This document shows, one piece after another, positions 9,118 to 18,040 of a DNA stretch of 64,000 nucleotides. This stretch comes from Burkholderia sp. S171 (GTDB lineage Bacteria; Pseudomonadota; Gammaproteobacteria; Burkholderiales; Burkholderiaceae), in NCBI RefSeq assembly GCF_009766085.1, contig NZ_LMUF01000075.1:78168-142167 (forward strand), given 5' to 3'. The notes under the pieces were generated by a model. The model searched no databases. It was given only the letters and a program-made list of their open reading frames with translations, and had not been told where the DNA came from. How positions within the stretch are numbered: the stretch's first letter is position 1; each line of letters opens with the position of its first letter. A program made the position numbers and the translations under genes.

Positions 9118-9315
9118 ATGCTCAGTCCGCATGAATTTGCCACGCTGCTCCTGTTGCAAGACGCTCCCCATCAGATGGACATGGTGCGCGACGAACTCGA
9201 CGCCCTGCTCGAGCGCCAGCTTGTCCAGTTGGAAAATCTCGCGTCTGGGCGCCAGTTGTGGAGCCTGACGGCTTCCGGCGACTCCACGATGAAAGCAATC
9301 AAACGATATTCGTAA
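9118..9315 (+). CDS. Small conserved-looking protein of unknown function
   Basis: A 65-residue protein beginning MLSPHEFATLLLLQDAP and ending DSTMKAIKRYS. GGAG at 9108-9111, six bases before the ATG at 9118, fixes this start over the in-frame ATG at 9106. The composition (alternating Leu and acidic residues, a short basic C-terminus) suggests a small helical, perhaps winged-helix-like, cytoplasmic protein. It has its own strong promoter and a long leader. It lies between glpR and a minus-strand lipoprotein; no functional link to glycerol metabolism is visible. Confidence 0.7.
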   Translation: MLSPHEFATLLLLQDAPHQMDMVRDELDALLERQLVQLENLASGRQLWSLTASGDSTMKAIKRYS

Positions 9316-9410
9316 ATTTCGCCGACCTGCCGCTTTTCGGTAAGCCAGCGCTCGCCAGCGAGTGAATCAGGCTGCGAGCGAACCGATTCGCGAATCAATC
9401 AGCCAACTGA

Positions 9411-9791
9411 TTAGCCAGCGCGCAACGTCGGGTCGACGGCTGCGCGCCAGCTAAGCGCTTGCGCCCGTTGATCTGCGAAGAACATTGCCCACGCGTTTTG
9501 CGCCGCCGCCGTGCGATTAGCACTGAACGCCGCATATTGACTCGCGATCCCCGCCTGGAACCCGCAAAACTGCTCCTTCGGCAACTTGCCGCGCTTTTGC
9601 GCCACATAAGCATCGAGAAACGCCGAATACACGCCTTGCGCGTCCGTGCCGTAATCGACAGCGCTCCCACCGCACATGGACTGAAGCGCGGCCAAGGACG
9701 GCGCTCTGCCGGACCCTGCCACATCAGGCGCTGACAAACATCCGCCCAGCATCAGCGCGCTCAGCGCACCGGCCACCAGCATCTTTCGCAT
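9411..9791 (-). CDS. Small predicted lipoprotein
   Basis: A 126-residue protein with a lipoprotein signal, MRKMLVAGALSALMLGGC. The lipobox is LGGC with Cys18 as the acylated residue, followed by Leu-Ser, so outer-membrane sorting is expected. The mature part is Ala-rich and helical, with two more cysteines (in SMCGG and QFCGF) that could form a disulfide. A strong ribosome binding site (GAAGGAGAG) precedes the ATG. The function is unknown. It is convergent with the small gene at 9118. Confidence 0.8.
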   Translation of the reverse strand: MRKMLVAGALSALMLGGCLSAPDVAGSGRAPSLAALQSMCGGSAVDYGTDAQGVYSAFLDAYVAQKRGKLPKEQFCGFQAGIASQYAAFSANRTAAAQNAWAMFFADQRAQALSWRAAVDPTLRAG

Positions 9792-9962
9792 TGCATTCTC
9801 TCCTTCATCTTCAGTGGCTACAGTATCCGTCGGTGGTCAACGTCGCGCCACTCGGCCGGACGGTCTATGACTCCAAATGATCCGAAATACGACCGCGACC
9901 TGCACTTTTTCCGGCAAAACGCCGTAACAGCAGAGCGTTAGCCATTCAGACGACTTTACATT

Positions 9963-9996
9963 TTCGTTTTTGTTCGTTAAATTTCGAATTCGAACA
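9963..9996 (+). promoter_or_regulatory. Candidate GlpR operator upstream of glpD
   Basis: TTCG occurs at 9963, 9973 and 9983, exactly one helical turn apart. TGTTCG (9971-9976) is mirrored by CGAACA (9991-9996), and 9983-9994 is the perfect palindrome TTCGAATTCGAA. TTCG-containing half-sites are a known feature of GlpR operators in enterobacteria. The site lies about 50-85 bases before the glpD start. Confidence 0.5.
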
Positions 9997-10047
9997 TTAT
10001 TATGTTCCGACGGAGTTTTCCGTTGGGGGCCATGGGGCGGACAAGCG

Positions 10048-11631
10048 ATGCAAGGCAATCTTTACGATGTGCTCGTGGTGGGCGGCGGGGTCAACGGCAC
10101 GGGCATAGCGCGGGACGCGGCGGGCCGTGGCCTCACCGTCATGCTGTGCGAAAAGGACGACCTTGCTTCGCACACGTCGTCGTCGAGTACGAAGCTTATT
10201 CACGGCGGGCTTCGTTATCTCGAATACGGTGAATATCGGCTCGTGCGCAAGGCGCTTCAGGAGCGTGAAGTGCTGCTGCGCGCGGCGCCGCATATCATGT
10301 GGCCGCTGCGTTTCGTGATGCCGCACATGCCCAATTTGCGCCCCGCCTGGATGATCCGCGCCGGCCTCTTCCTCTACGATCACCTCGCTCGGCGCGAATT
10401 GCTGCCCGGCTCCCGCGGCATTGACATGCGCCGGCACCCGGCAGGTGCACCGCTGATCGACTCAATCAAGCGCGGTTTTGTCTATTCCGACGGCTGGGTG
10501 GACGACGCACGGCTCGTCGCGCTCAACGCGGTCGACGCGCAGGAACACGGCGCGGTCATCAAGACCCGCACGCGTCTGGTCAGTGCGCGGCGCGGCGAAG
10601 GCGTTTGGCACGCCACGCTTGCCGACAACCACGGCGCGACCTTTGACGTTCGGGCGCGCGCCATCGCGAATGCTGCCGGCCCTTGGGTCAGCGACCTGCT
10701 CAAGGACTCGCTCAACAGCAACACGCACACGCGCCACACCGTGCGGCTGGTCAAGGGAAGCCACATCGTCACCCGGCGCCTCTTCGAGCACGACCACGCG
10801 TACATTTTCCAGAATCCGGACAAACGCATCATCTTCGCGATTCCGTACGAGCACGACTACACGCTGATCGGGACGACGGACCTCGAGTATCACGGCGACG
10901 CCTCCAAAGTGGCCATCAGCCCGGAAGAAACCACGTACCTCTGCGACTCCATCAACCGCTACTTCAAGAAGCACATCAGCCCGGCAGACGTTTGCTGGAC
11001 CTATGCCGGCGTGCGCGGGCTGCTCGAGGACGAAAAGGCGGAGAACGCATCGGCAGTCACGCGCGATTACCTGCTCGAACTCGACACGCCCGCGAACGAA
11101 GCGCCGTTGTTGTCGGTGTTTGGCGGCAAGATCACGACGTTTCGCAAGCTGGCTGAAGAAGCCGTCGACAAACTCGGCGAAGCACTGCAATCGCCGGCCC
11201 GGAGTAAAACGTGGACCGAAGGCGCGCCGTTGCCGGGCGGGGACATTGCCAATGCCGACTTCGCGCTGTTCCTCAGCGCGTTCAAGCAGCGTAATCGCTG
11301 GCTACCCGACGAACTCGCGCATCGATACGCACGGGCTTACGGTACGCGCGCCCAGAAGCTTCTGGGCAATGCAAGCTCCTTGGCCGATCTCGGCGAGGCC
11401 CTCACTCCAGGCCTCTACGAAGCCGAACTCCGCTATATGCGCGACAACGAATGGGCGACCTGTGCGGACGACGTGCTCTGGCGCCGCTCGAAACTCGGCT
11501 TGCACCTGGAGCCCGGTTCGCTAGATGACGTGATTCGTCGCATTGACGGGTGGTTCGCATCGAGCAAGCCGGAAGCGCAGGCGCAGGTGGCGTCATCCAC
11601 ATCACCCACGACCGCTCGCACCGTCTTTTAA
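10048..11631 (+). CDS. glpD: Aerobic glycerol-3-phosphate dehydrogenase
   Basis: A 527-residue FAD enzyme that oxidises glycerol-3-phosphate to dihydroxyacetone phosphate at the inner membrane and delivers electrons to quinone. The N-terminal Rossmann dinucleotide motif GGGVNGTGIARDAAGRG starts at residue 12. It is followed by the signature SSSTKLIHGGLRYLEYGEY (about residues 48-66) and, later, GVRGLLEDE. The frame continues upstream to 9970, but the longer start runs into the operator-like repeats and breaks the usual N-terminus, so the ATG at 10048 is used. No kinase or facilitator gene (glpK, glpF) is present beside it in this window. Confidence 0.93.
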   Translation: MQGNLYDVLVVGGGVNGTGIARDAAGRGLTVMLCEKDDLASHTSSSSTKLIHGGLRYLEYGEYRLVRKALQEREVLLRAAPHIMWPLRFVMPHMPNLRPAWMIRAGLFLYDHLARRELLPGSRGIDMRRHPAGAPLIDSIKRGFVYSDGWVDDARLVALNAVDAQEHGAVIKTRTRLVSARRGEGVWHATLADNHGATFDVRARAIANAAGPWVSDLLKDSLNSNTHTRHTVRLVKGSHIVTRRLFEHDHAYIFQNPDKRIIFAIPYEHDYTLIGTTDLEYHGDASKVAISPEETTYLCDSINRYFKKHISPADVCWTYAGVRGLLEDEKAENASAVTRDYLLELDTPANEAPLLSVFGGKITTFRKLAEEAVDKLGEALQSPARSKTWTEGAPLPGGDIANADFALFLSAFKQRNRWLPDELAHRYARAYGTRAQKLLGNASSLADLGEALTPGLYEAELRYMRDNEWATCADDVLWRRSKLGLHLEPGSLDDVIRRIDGWFASSKPEAQAQVASSTSPTTARTVF

Positions 11632-11795
11632 CCGGGCTTTGCCGCGAATAGCTACCCTGCGGCACCTGATAACGGTGTGACGATATCTTCGTTTGACGCC
11701 ACTGAAGCCAATGCTAGTCTTGCCTTCACTCGTTCCCGCGCTGTTTCGTTGAGCGGGTTTAATCGACAGGACGACAGAACGACTGGAGGCTCATC

Positions 11796-12566
11796 ATGGT
11801 TGCACCGGCTTATTCATCGCTGGAACTCGTGCGCGAGTCGTTCGATGCGCGCGCGCCGGCCGAACTCGCCGAGGCAACACAGGCGGCGTCGGCCAAGGTT
11901 CCGGCTAACGGTCATCATGCGCATGACGCGCAGCAGACCGACGCACAGGAAGCGAGCGACGCGCTCGAATATCTCGTTGGCGTGAATTTGGCGCGGCTGC
12001 GCGCCGAACGCCAACTTTCGCTCGATGCCCTCGCTCGCGCGTCCGGCGTGTCCCGAGCCATGTTGGCGCAGATCGAATCCGGGCGCAGCGTGCCGTCCAT
12101 CAAGGTGCTGCACAAGATTGCAAGCGCGCTGAAGGTATCGGTGGCGGCGTTCCTTCGACGCCACGCGACCAATGGCATCGAATATTTGCCGGCCGAGCAG
12201 GCGACGCGCCTCGTGACATCGAACGGACGCTTTTCGGCACGGCCGCTGTTTCCGCTGAGTGCGCCGGCATCGGCGGAATTCCATGAACTGCGGATCGCCC
12301 CGCTGCACGCCGAATCAGGCACTCCGCGTCCGCCCGGCACCACGATCAACCTGGTTGTAAGCGACGGCACGCTGGAAATCCGCGTGCATGACCGGGCGCA
12401 GTTGCTGGCCACGGGCGACGCCATTGTGTTCGACGCCGATCAACCCCACACGCTGCGCAATCCCGGCAACACGGAAGCGCGTGCGTACCAAGTGACGGTG
12501 AACGCGGAAACGCCGCCGCGCTGGCATGTTCCGGCCGATTCACGTCGTATCGACGATGCCAGCTAG
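11796..12566 (+). CDS. XRE-family transcriptional regulator with C-terminal cupin
   Basis: A 256-residue regulator in three parts. The N-terminus (1-55) is probably disordered. A helix-turn-helix follows at about 62-115, containing LSLDALARASGVSRAMLAQIESGRS. The cupin_2 domain (about 165-245) includes LLATGDAIVFDADQPHTL. This architecture is common for regulators of amino-acid, polyamine or stress genes; the cupin senses a small ligand. TGGAGGCTCATC before the ATG is a strong ribosome binding site. The target genes are not evident; glpD upstream and ribB downstream are separate units. Confidence 0.85.
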   Translation: MVAPAYSSLELVRESFDARAPAELAEATQAASAKVPANGHHAHDAQQTDAQEASDALEYLVGVNLARLRAERQLSLDALARASGVSRAMLAQIESGRSVPSIKVLHKIASALKVSVAAFLRRHATNGIEYLPAEQATRLVTSNGRFSARPLFPLSAPASAEFHELRIAPLHAESGTPRPPGTTINLVVSDGTLEIRVHDRAQLLATGDAIVFDADQPHTLRNPGNTEARAYQVTVNAETPPRWHVPADSRRIDDAS

Positions 12567-12671
12567 ACGCACTTCCGTAGAAGCTGCAGGCAGGCAGTAC
12601 TGCAACATCACCAAGTCTGTTGTATCCTGAAATTAGTCGCGTTGTTAAGTGTTTAGCGACAAGTCAGTACG

Positions 12672-12842
12672 TCTTCAGGGCGGGGTGCAATTCCCCACCG
12701 GCGGTATGCGAGCGGCGAAAGCTTCTCGTGAGCCCGCGAGCGCCTGTGAACGCAGCTTGCAAATCATTGCCAGCTACGCAACGGGGTCAGCAGATCTGGT
12801 GAGATGCCAGAGCCGACGGTCATAGTCCGGATGGAAGAAGAT
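12672..12842 (+). ncRNA. FMN riboswitch (RFN element)
   Basis: The conserved RFN blocks are present in order. They are TCTTCAGGGCGGGGTGCAAT then TCCCCACCGGCGGT, AGCCCGCGAGCG, GATCTGGTGAGATGCCAGAG and CCGACGGTCATAGTCCGGAT. The last block ends with GGAAGAAGA. The element lies in the leader of ribB, about 170 bases before its start codon. FMN binding lowers expression of the downstream riboflavin gene, usually by masking translation or by termination. I see no clear terminator stem between 12843 and 13009, so translational control is the more likely mode. Confidence 0.95.
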
Positions 12843-13009
12843 GTGCAGACGGCCATGTCCGTTTCGCGTGTTTGCCGCGGCGCATTTGTTTGCGTCCGCG
12901 TCGAACGGGTGCTGTCGAGTTGACGGCGCTGAAAACGCGTGTCGTTCTGTCTGTTTGCAATGCCCTGAAACGTTTTTCGCCCCATTTCTTTTGCGAGAGC
13001 GTTTCATCC

Positions 13010-13735
13010 ATGTCCGAATCAGTTTTCACCTCCACCTCCCCGGCCACCGCCTTTGCTGATCTTGCGCAACTTCGCGCAGGCGACGCGCCCGTTGCTATTC
13101 CTCATCGAATTGCCGCTGCCCTGCAAGCGTTGCGCGAAGGCCGTGCGGTCGCCCTGCTCGACGACGACGATCGCGAGAACGAAGCCGACCTCATTTACGC
13201 CGCTGAAAAGCTAGACGTCGAAGGCATGGCGCTGATGATCCGCGAGTGCAGCGGCATCGTGTGCCTGTGCCTTCCTGACGAGACCGTTCGCGCGCTCCAC
13301 TTGCCGCCCATGGTCGCCGACAACGGCAGCAAATACGGCACCGCATTTACGGTTTCTATCGAAGCACGCGAGGGCGTGACGACGGGTGTATCCGCAGTGG
13401 ACCGGCTGACCACGATCCGCGCCGCAATCGCCGATAACGCCAAGGCTGGCGATATCGTGAGTCCTGGCCACGTGTTCCCGCTACGCGCGCAGCCGGGCGG
13501 CGTGCTGACGCGGCGCGGTCATACCGAAGGAACCGTCGACTTGGCGATCCTGGCCGGATTGAAGCCGGCCGGCGTGCTGTGCGAACTGATGAACCCGGAT
13601 GGCACGATGGCGCGTGGTGCGCAGATCGATGCGTTCGTGAAGGAGCGCAACATTCCGGTGCTGACCATCGCCGAACTCGCCGATTTCCGCATGGCGCTCG
13701 CCGCCGCGCGCGAACTGGCCGAAGAAACGGTTTAA
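13010..13735 (+). CDS. ribB: 3,4-dihydroxy-2-butanone-4-phosphate synthase
   Basis: A 241-residue enzyme converting ribulose-5-phosphate to formate and the four-carbon riboflavin precursor. The catalytic acidic loop is DDDDRENEADL (about 47-57). Other family segments are YGTAFTVSIEAREGVTTGVSA, SPGHVFPLRA and RRGHTEGTVDLA. It ends after this single domain, so it is the monofunctional RibB type rather than the fused RibBA. The frame is open upstream into the riboswitch region, but the ATG at 13010 gives the normal length. Control by the FMN riboswitch at 12672-12842 is strongly implied. Confidence 0.93.
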   Translation: MSESVFTSTSPATAFADLAQLRAGDAPVAIPHRIAAALQALREGRAVALLDDDDRENEADLIYAAEKLDVEGMALMIRECSGIVCLCLPDETVRALHLPPMVADNGSKYGTAFTVSIEAREGVTTGVSAVDRLTTIRAAIADNAKAGDIVSPGHVFPLRAQPGGVLTRRGHTEGTVDLAILAGLKPAGVLCELMNPDGTMARGAQIDAFVKERNIPVLTIAELADFRMALAAARELAEETV

Positions 13736-13788
13736 CGACGGGAAGGTTCCGTTTCCGTTCAACGGAATATCGAGAGCAAAGAAAAACT

Positions 13789-13816
13789 CGGCCCTGAGTT
13801 GAAGGGCCGCGTTTTT
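13789..13816 (+). terminator. Intrinsic terminator after ribB
   Basis: CGGCCCT (13789-13795) pairs with AGGGCCG (13803-13809) around a seven-base loop and is followed by CGTTTTT. Confidence 0.75.
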
Positions 13817-14030
13817 CGTTTGGGTATCGTGGGAAAGCTGGGAACGGCTGCATCCGGCGACAAAGCAATTCAACCCGCCGCCGCGTCGATCGACGCATGT
13901 CAAAACCGTTCTAATGCAAACGTCGAAGGGGACATGACGGCTACGCTCGACCTCGCCTGAACCCCGAACCACGAACAGCAAACCGCAAACAAGCGCAGCG
14001 GCCAATGAAACAGCCCTCGCCAACACAAAT

Positions 14031-14900
14031 TCACTTAGCCTCAGTCGCCAAAATCGCCGCGAACTTCCTGTACAGCCAGACCGAGCAGGTTGCCCCCGTC
14101 GCCGTATAAAGCAGCGTGCCCACGCTTTGCACGACCAGCAATCCCATGGTCAGGCTGCCGGCGGACCCTGTCGTCGCCAGCATTTCCGCGATCACCGTCA
14201 ACACCGTCGCAATTCCCACGATAGGCAAAATCGCGAGCACGGCGGCCGTCGTGATAAACCAGAAGTGCCCACGCGTATCTTCCCAGGCGGCGCGCCATTG
14301 AATCCGGCCACCGGCGGCAGTGTGCGGAAACAGCAAGGACAGCCTTGCCGACACATAACTCACGCCGCACACGGCCAGCACAGCAAGCGTGGCAGTAGCC
14401 GCCATCGAGGTGCCGCTGGACAATCCCGCCAGCCGCAACCCGATCCAGACGATCGCCACCGCGAGCATCGCGCCCACGTAACCGGCAATCAGCGCGATGC
14501 AGAGCAGGAAATAGCGTCGGATACCGGCGTCCCAGAGGCGTGTCGCCGGGGGCACGGGCACGGACGTGGCGGAAGCCCCGACGGGCTCAGCGCTCAGTTT
14601 CATCGCAAAGCGGACCACAAACACGGCCAGCACCGCGAGTATCAATGTCTGTATAAACGTGACGCCAAGAGAAATCAGCCCCTGAGTGAACCCGGCGGCA
14701 TGACCGGCGCTGCTGCTGGTCATCGCAGTCAGCGTGCTGCCCGACGCCTCGAGCCCGGGGAATTGCGCCTTGTAGCCGGCGGTTCCCGTCGCGAGCACCG
14801 CTACGAACGCCACTAGAAATACGATCGGCATGTGTCGTACGGCGGAGGCGGCGTCGCGCCATGCGCCCTTCAGGCATTGGCGCAGCGTGATGTCTTCCAT
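14031..14900 (-). CDS. Uncharacterised multi-pass membrane protein
   Basis: A 289-residue protein with about six hydrophobic helices, near residues 24-42, 75-98, 130-155, 165-185, 218-240 and 248-268. The cytoplasmic-looking N-terminus is short (MEDITLRQCLKGAWRDA). A loop at about 195-212 contains FPHTAAGGRIQWRAAWEDTRGHFW. This resembles membrane proteins with glycerophosphodiester-phosphodiesterase-like or DUF-type helical bundles, but no family signature is certain. It is convergent with ribB and downstream of the MFS/VOC unit on the same strand, separated by 230 bases. Confidence 0.65.
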   Translation of the reverse strand: MEDITLRQCLKGAWRDAASAVRHMPIVFLVAFVAVLATGTAGYKAQFPGLEASGSTLTAMTSSSAGHAAGFTQGLISLGVTFIQTLILAVLAVFVVRFAMKLSAEPVGASATSVPVPPATRLWDAGIRRYFLLCIALIAGYVGAMLAVAIVWIGLRLAGLSSGTSMAATATLAVLAVCGVSYVSARLSLLFPHTAAGGRIQWRAAWEDTRGHFWFITTAAVLAILPIVGIATVLTVIAEMLATTGSAGSLTMGLLVVQSVGTLLYTATGATCSVWLYRKFAAILATEAK

Positions 14901-15130
14901 AAAACCTCAGTCGAAAAGCGTGATCAAGCGATAAGCCGCGGATGCGGCTCGCACGACACGCTAGTCGGTTGAGGACGCCGGGTCAATATCCGGCGAGGAG
15001 GTTGGCGAGATCGGCGTGCGGGTCTTCCTTTGCGGGACGCCGGATCGACGCGCTAGATCGACGCGCATACCGCACCACGCCGCACGATAGATCGGCGTGC
15101 GCATTCCCCCATCCCGCTCACCCCACGAAC

Positions 15131-16309
15131 TCAAACCGCATCCACTGCCCCCGCACTCGCTCCCTGCCCGCCGCGATCCAGCCGGCCCGCGTACCAAGTC
15201 ACGCCAAGCGCGACCACAGCCACAACCGCCGCGACCCACGGAAGCGAATCCAGCGGATGCCCTTGCTGCAGCACCACGCCGCCAAGCCACGCACCACCGG
15301 CGTTACCCAAATTAAACGCGCCGATATTCAGCGTCGACGCCAGATTCGGCGCGTGTTTCGCCTTCTCGACAACGCGTGTTTGCAGCGGCGGAACGGTGGC
15401 GAACGCGGCGATACCCCAGATAAAGATCGTGACGGCCGCCAGCGTCTGGTTGTGGCTGGTCTTCGCGAACACCGCCATGATGATGGCGAGCGCGACGAGA
15501 ATGCCCATCAGCGAAGGCATCAGCGCCCGATCGGCCAGCTTGCCGCCGATCGTGTTGCCAATCGTCAATCCAACTCCGAACAGCACGAGCACCAACGTCA
15601 CGCCGTGTGGCGAAAATCCGCTGACCTGTTCGAGAATCGGTGCGATGTAGGTGAAGACCACGAACACGCCGCCGAAGCCGAGCACGGTCATGGCCAGGGC
15701 GAGCCAGACTTGCGGTTCCTTCAGCACACGCAATTCGTGGCCGAAGTTCGACGGTCCCGAATCGTGCTTGTTGGGCACGAGCGCGGCCACGCCGATCAAC
15801 GACAACACGCCGAGCGCCGCCACGACCCAGAATGTCGCGCGCCAGCCGAATTCCTGGCCGATAAACGTCCCGAACGGCACGCCCAAGACGTTCGCGAGCG
15901 TGAGTCCGGTAAACATCAACGCAATTGCGCTAGCGCGCTTTTCAGCGGGAACCAGCGACGCCGCGACCACTGCGCCAATGCCGAAAAACGAGCCGTGCGC
16001 GAACGATGTCACCACGCGGGCCACCATGAGCATCGAATAACCCGGTGCCACGGCGCACAGCACATTGCCGACGATAAACACGCCCATCAGCAACTGCAGC
16101 GAGAGTTTGCGCGGCAATTTTGCGGTCAGCACGGCGAGGAGCGGCGCGCCCACGGCCACGCCCAGCGCGTATCCCGTGACGAGAAAGCCCGCCGATGGAA
16201 TCGATACAGCCAGATCCCGGGCCACATCAGGCAGCAGCCCCATGATGACGAACTCGGTCGTCCCGATGGCAAACGCGCTGATCGCGAGCGCCAGAAGTGG
16301 AATAGGCAT
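15131..16309 (-). CDS. MFS transporter, DHA1 (AraJ/YdhP-like) family
   Basis: A 392-residue protein with twelve predicted membrane helices. The N-terminus, LALAISAFAIGTTEFVIMGL, and the loop LTAKLPRKLSLQ match DHA1-family efflux pumps annotated as arabinose or drug exporters. The substrate cannot be assigned. The gene follows the VOC-family gene by ten bases on the same strand. Both lie divergent to a LysR regulator across a perfect inverted repeat, so they likely form one regulated unit. Confidence 0.85.
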   Translation of the reverse strand: MPIPLLALAISAFAIGTTEFVIMGLLPDVARDLAVSIPSAGFLVTGYALGVAVGAPLLAVLTAKLPRKLSLQLLMGVFIVGNVLCAVAPGYSMLMVARVVTSFAHGSFFGIGAVVAASLVPAEKRASAIALMFTGLTLANVLGVPFGTFIGQEFGWRATFWVVAALGVLSLIGVAALVPNKHDSGPSNFGHELRVLKEPQVWLALAMTVLGFGGVFVVFTYIAPILEQVSGFSPHGVTLVLVLFGVGLTIGNTIGGKLADRALMPSLMGILVALAIIMAVFAKTSHNQTLAAVTIFIWGIAAFATVPPLQTRVVEKAKHAPNLASTLNIGAFNLGNAGGAWLGGVVLQQGHPLDSLPWVAAVVAVVALGVTWYAGRLDRGGQGASAGAVDAV

Positions 16310-16319
16310 GGAAATCCCC

Positions 16320-16724
16320 TTAGTTTGAGAATGCGGAGAAAGCGGAATTTGACGTCACGAACTCGATGACCACGCCCGGCGCGAGCTGCACGAACACTTG
16401 CTGCTCGCGGGAGAGCGGAACATCGGCTGCGGAAAACGGGATTGCGTGTTCGTGAAGGCGTGCGAGCAACGCCTGCCATTCGGCTGCGTCTTGCACGCGC
16501 AACGCGAGATGATCGATACGCGTAGCCGCCAGCCCACCGGGCGGCGAAGCCAGCACCGAACCGTGCTCGATCAGATGCACGGCGGGTGCGTCATCGAGAT
16601 AAAGCCAGTACCCGCTTACGCCGAACGGCGACCGTGGGCCGACTTTCATGCCGGCTATATCGACGAGAAAATGGCGGATCGGCTCGCAATCGGGCGCGAC
16701 GATCGTGACGTGATCGAGTTTCAT
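16320..16724 (-). CDS. VOC-family (glyoxalase/dioxygenase-fold) protein
   Basis: A 134-residue protein. It begins MKLDHVTIVAPDCEPIRHFL and has RIDHLALRVQD in the second half, the paired beta-alpha-beta modules of the vicinal oxygen chelate fold. Metal ligands are plausibly His5, His72-type and a C-terminal Glu in VVIEFV. The ATG at 16724 starts exactly at the family N-terminus, whereas the open frame continues 24 codons upstream with unrelated sequence. The likely role is binding or modifying the compound exported by the MFS protein encoded next to it, for example as a resistance protein; this is inference. Confidence 0.8.
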   Translation of the reverse strand: MKLDHVTIVAPDCEPIRHFLVDIAGMKVGPRSPFGVSGYWLYLDDAPAVHLIEHGSVLASPPGGLAATRIDHLALRVQDAAEWQALLARLHEHAIPFSAADVPLSREQQVFVQLAPGVVIEFVTSNSAFSAFSN

Positions 16725-16824
16725 CGGGGAATACGCGTCAGGGCGCGTCTGGAAAATTCGGGCTGCATGATCGATCTTCGACCTCATACGCTGCAATGCA
16801 CCAAATTCTGCGCGCGGAGAAACG

Positions 16825-16862
16825 TTTTGATAATTGGCGTAGCATTTGAAGCATTATCAAAA
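16825..16862. promoter_or_regulatory. Inverted repeat, probable LysR-regulator operator
   Basis: TTTTGATAAT (16825-16834) and ATTATCAAAA (16853-16862) are a perfect ten-base inverted repeat with an 18-base spacer. It lies between the divergent VOC/MFS unit and the LysR gene. The right arm is 18 bases before the LysR start, suited to autorepression and control of the divergent unit. Confidence 0.6.
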
Positions 16863-16879
16863 GTAAATTGAGAATGACG

Positions 16880-17845
16880 ATGGATCGACTCGGCGACATG
16901 CGCTTGTTCACCGAAGCGGCAGCGCTCGGCAGCTTGTCTGCGGCGGGCCGCAAGCTGGGTTTATCGCCGGCGGCTGCCAGCGCCCGGCTGCTCAAGCTGG
17001 AGAAATCCCTCACGGCACGGCTGTTCGAGCGCACCACCCGCCAGCTCAGGCTCACCGACGAAGGCCGGCTTTATTTGCAGCATTGCCAGATCGCGCTGCA
17101 GGCTATCGACGACGGCGAAGCCGCGCTGCACGCCGGCCTGAATCTCGTGCGTGGCAAGGTGCGGATTTCGGCCACATCGGATTTCGGCCGCAACCTGCTG
17201 TGCCATTGGCTCGATGAATTCAGCCGCCTGTATCCGGACGTGAGCTTTTCGCTGACGCTGTCGGATTCAGTGTCGAATCTGCTGCTGGAAGATATTGATC
17301 TGGCGATCCGTTTTAACCGGCCGTCGGAGGGCAATCTGGTCGCGCGGAGGATGGCGCCGAACCGGCGTGTGCTGTGCGCATCGCCGGAATACCTGGCGCG
17401 GCACGGCGATCCGAAAACGCCCGCCGATCTCGCTACGCACACATTCACGGTGCTGGTGACGTCCACGGCTACGTTCAATCAGTTCGATTTCGTCCGTGGC
17501 GACGAGCGTTTCACCCACACCGTGCCGCTTGATAACGCCTGGGAAACCAACGACGGCGCGTTGTCCCGTGCGTGGGCGCTGTCGGGCCAGGGCATTGCGC
17601 ACAAATCGATCTGGGATATTGCCGCCGATGTCCGCTCCGGCGCGCTGAAGATTTTGCTGGCAGACTGGTGTTCGAACGAAGCGGCCGTTCACGCCGTGTT
17701 CCACGGCAACCGGTACATGGCGCCGCGGGTGCGCGTGCTGTTGGATTTCCTGATCGAACGCTTCGCCCGCGCGACCGCGGAATTGCTGGGCGACTTGGCC
17801 TATCCGCCCGGCAAGCCGGGTTACGACGTCGAGCGGACGCTATAA
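16880..17845 (+). CDS. LysR-family transcriptional regulator
   Basis: A 321-residue regulator with an N-terminal winged helix (about 3-60: GSLSAAGRKLGLSPAAASARLLKLEKSL). A periplasmic-binding-like effector domain runs from about 88 to 295. It belongs to the group whose proteins begin MDRLGDMRLF. In-frame ATGs are at 16874 and 16880; GAGA six bases before 16880 favours the latter. The divergent arrangement with the VOC/MFS pair and the inverted repeat between them suggest it controls that pair and itself. The inducer is unknown. Confidence 0.87.
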   Translation: MDRLGDMRLFTEAAALGSLSAAGRKLGLSPAAASARLLKLEKSLTARLFERTTRQLRLTDEGRLYLQHCQIALQAIDDGEAALHAGLNLVRGKVRISATSDFGRNLLCHWLDEFSRLYPDVSFSLTLSDSVSNLLLEDIDLAIRFNRPSEGNLVARRMAPNRRVLCASPEYLARHGDPKTPADLATHTFTVLVTSTATFNQFDFVRGDERFTHTVPLDNAWETNDGALSRAWALSGQGIAHKSIWDIAADVRSGALKILLADWCSNEAAVHAVFHGNRYMAPRVRVLLDFLIERFARATAELLGDLAYPPGKPGYDVERTL

Positions 17846-18040
17846 TATCGAGCTAACCGTCGAGTCAATCGTCGAGCTGCGCGGCGTCCGAATTTCGGCC
17901 ATTTCAGGCGAAATAGGGCTAAAGCAGCGCTAAAAGCGGCCCCAAAAACGAGCGCAAACGCCGACGAAACGAAACACGTCAGTCCCTTCAACGCATTAAA
18001 TACCGCGCCCCCAGACTAATCACTGCGACCGGCGAAATTC

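Noticed and set aside
12843..13009. Possible upstream extension of ribB
   Set aside because: The frame is open, but the residues do not belong to the RibB fold, and the segment is the expression platform of the FMN riboswitch.
14942..16369. 475-codon plus-strand open frame over the MFS gene
   Set aside because: Extremely rich in Arg, His and Gln, as expected for the complement of a membrane-protein gene.
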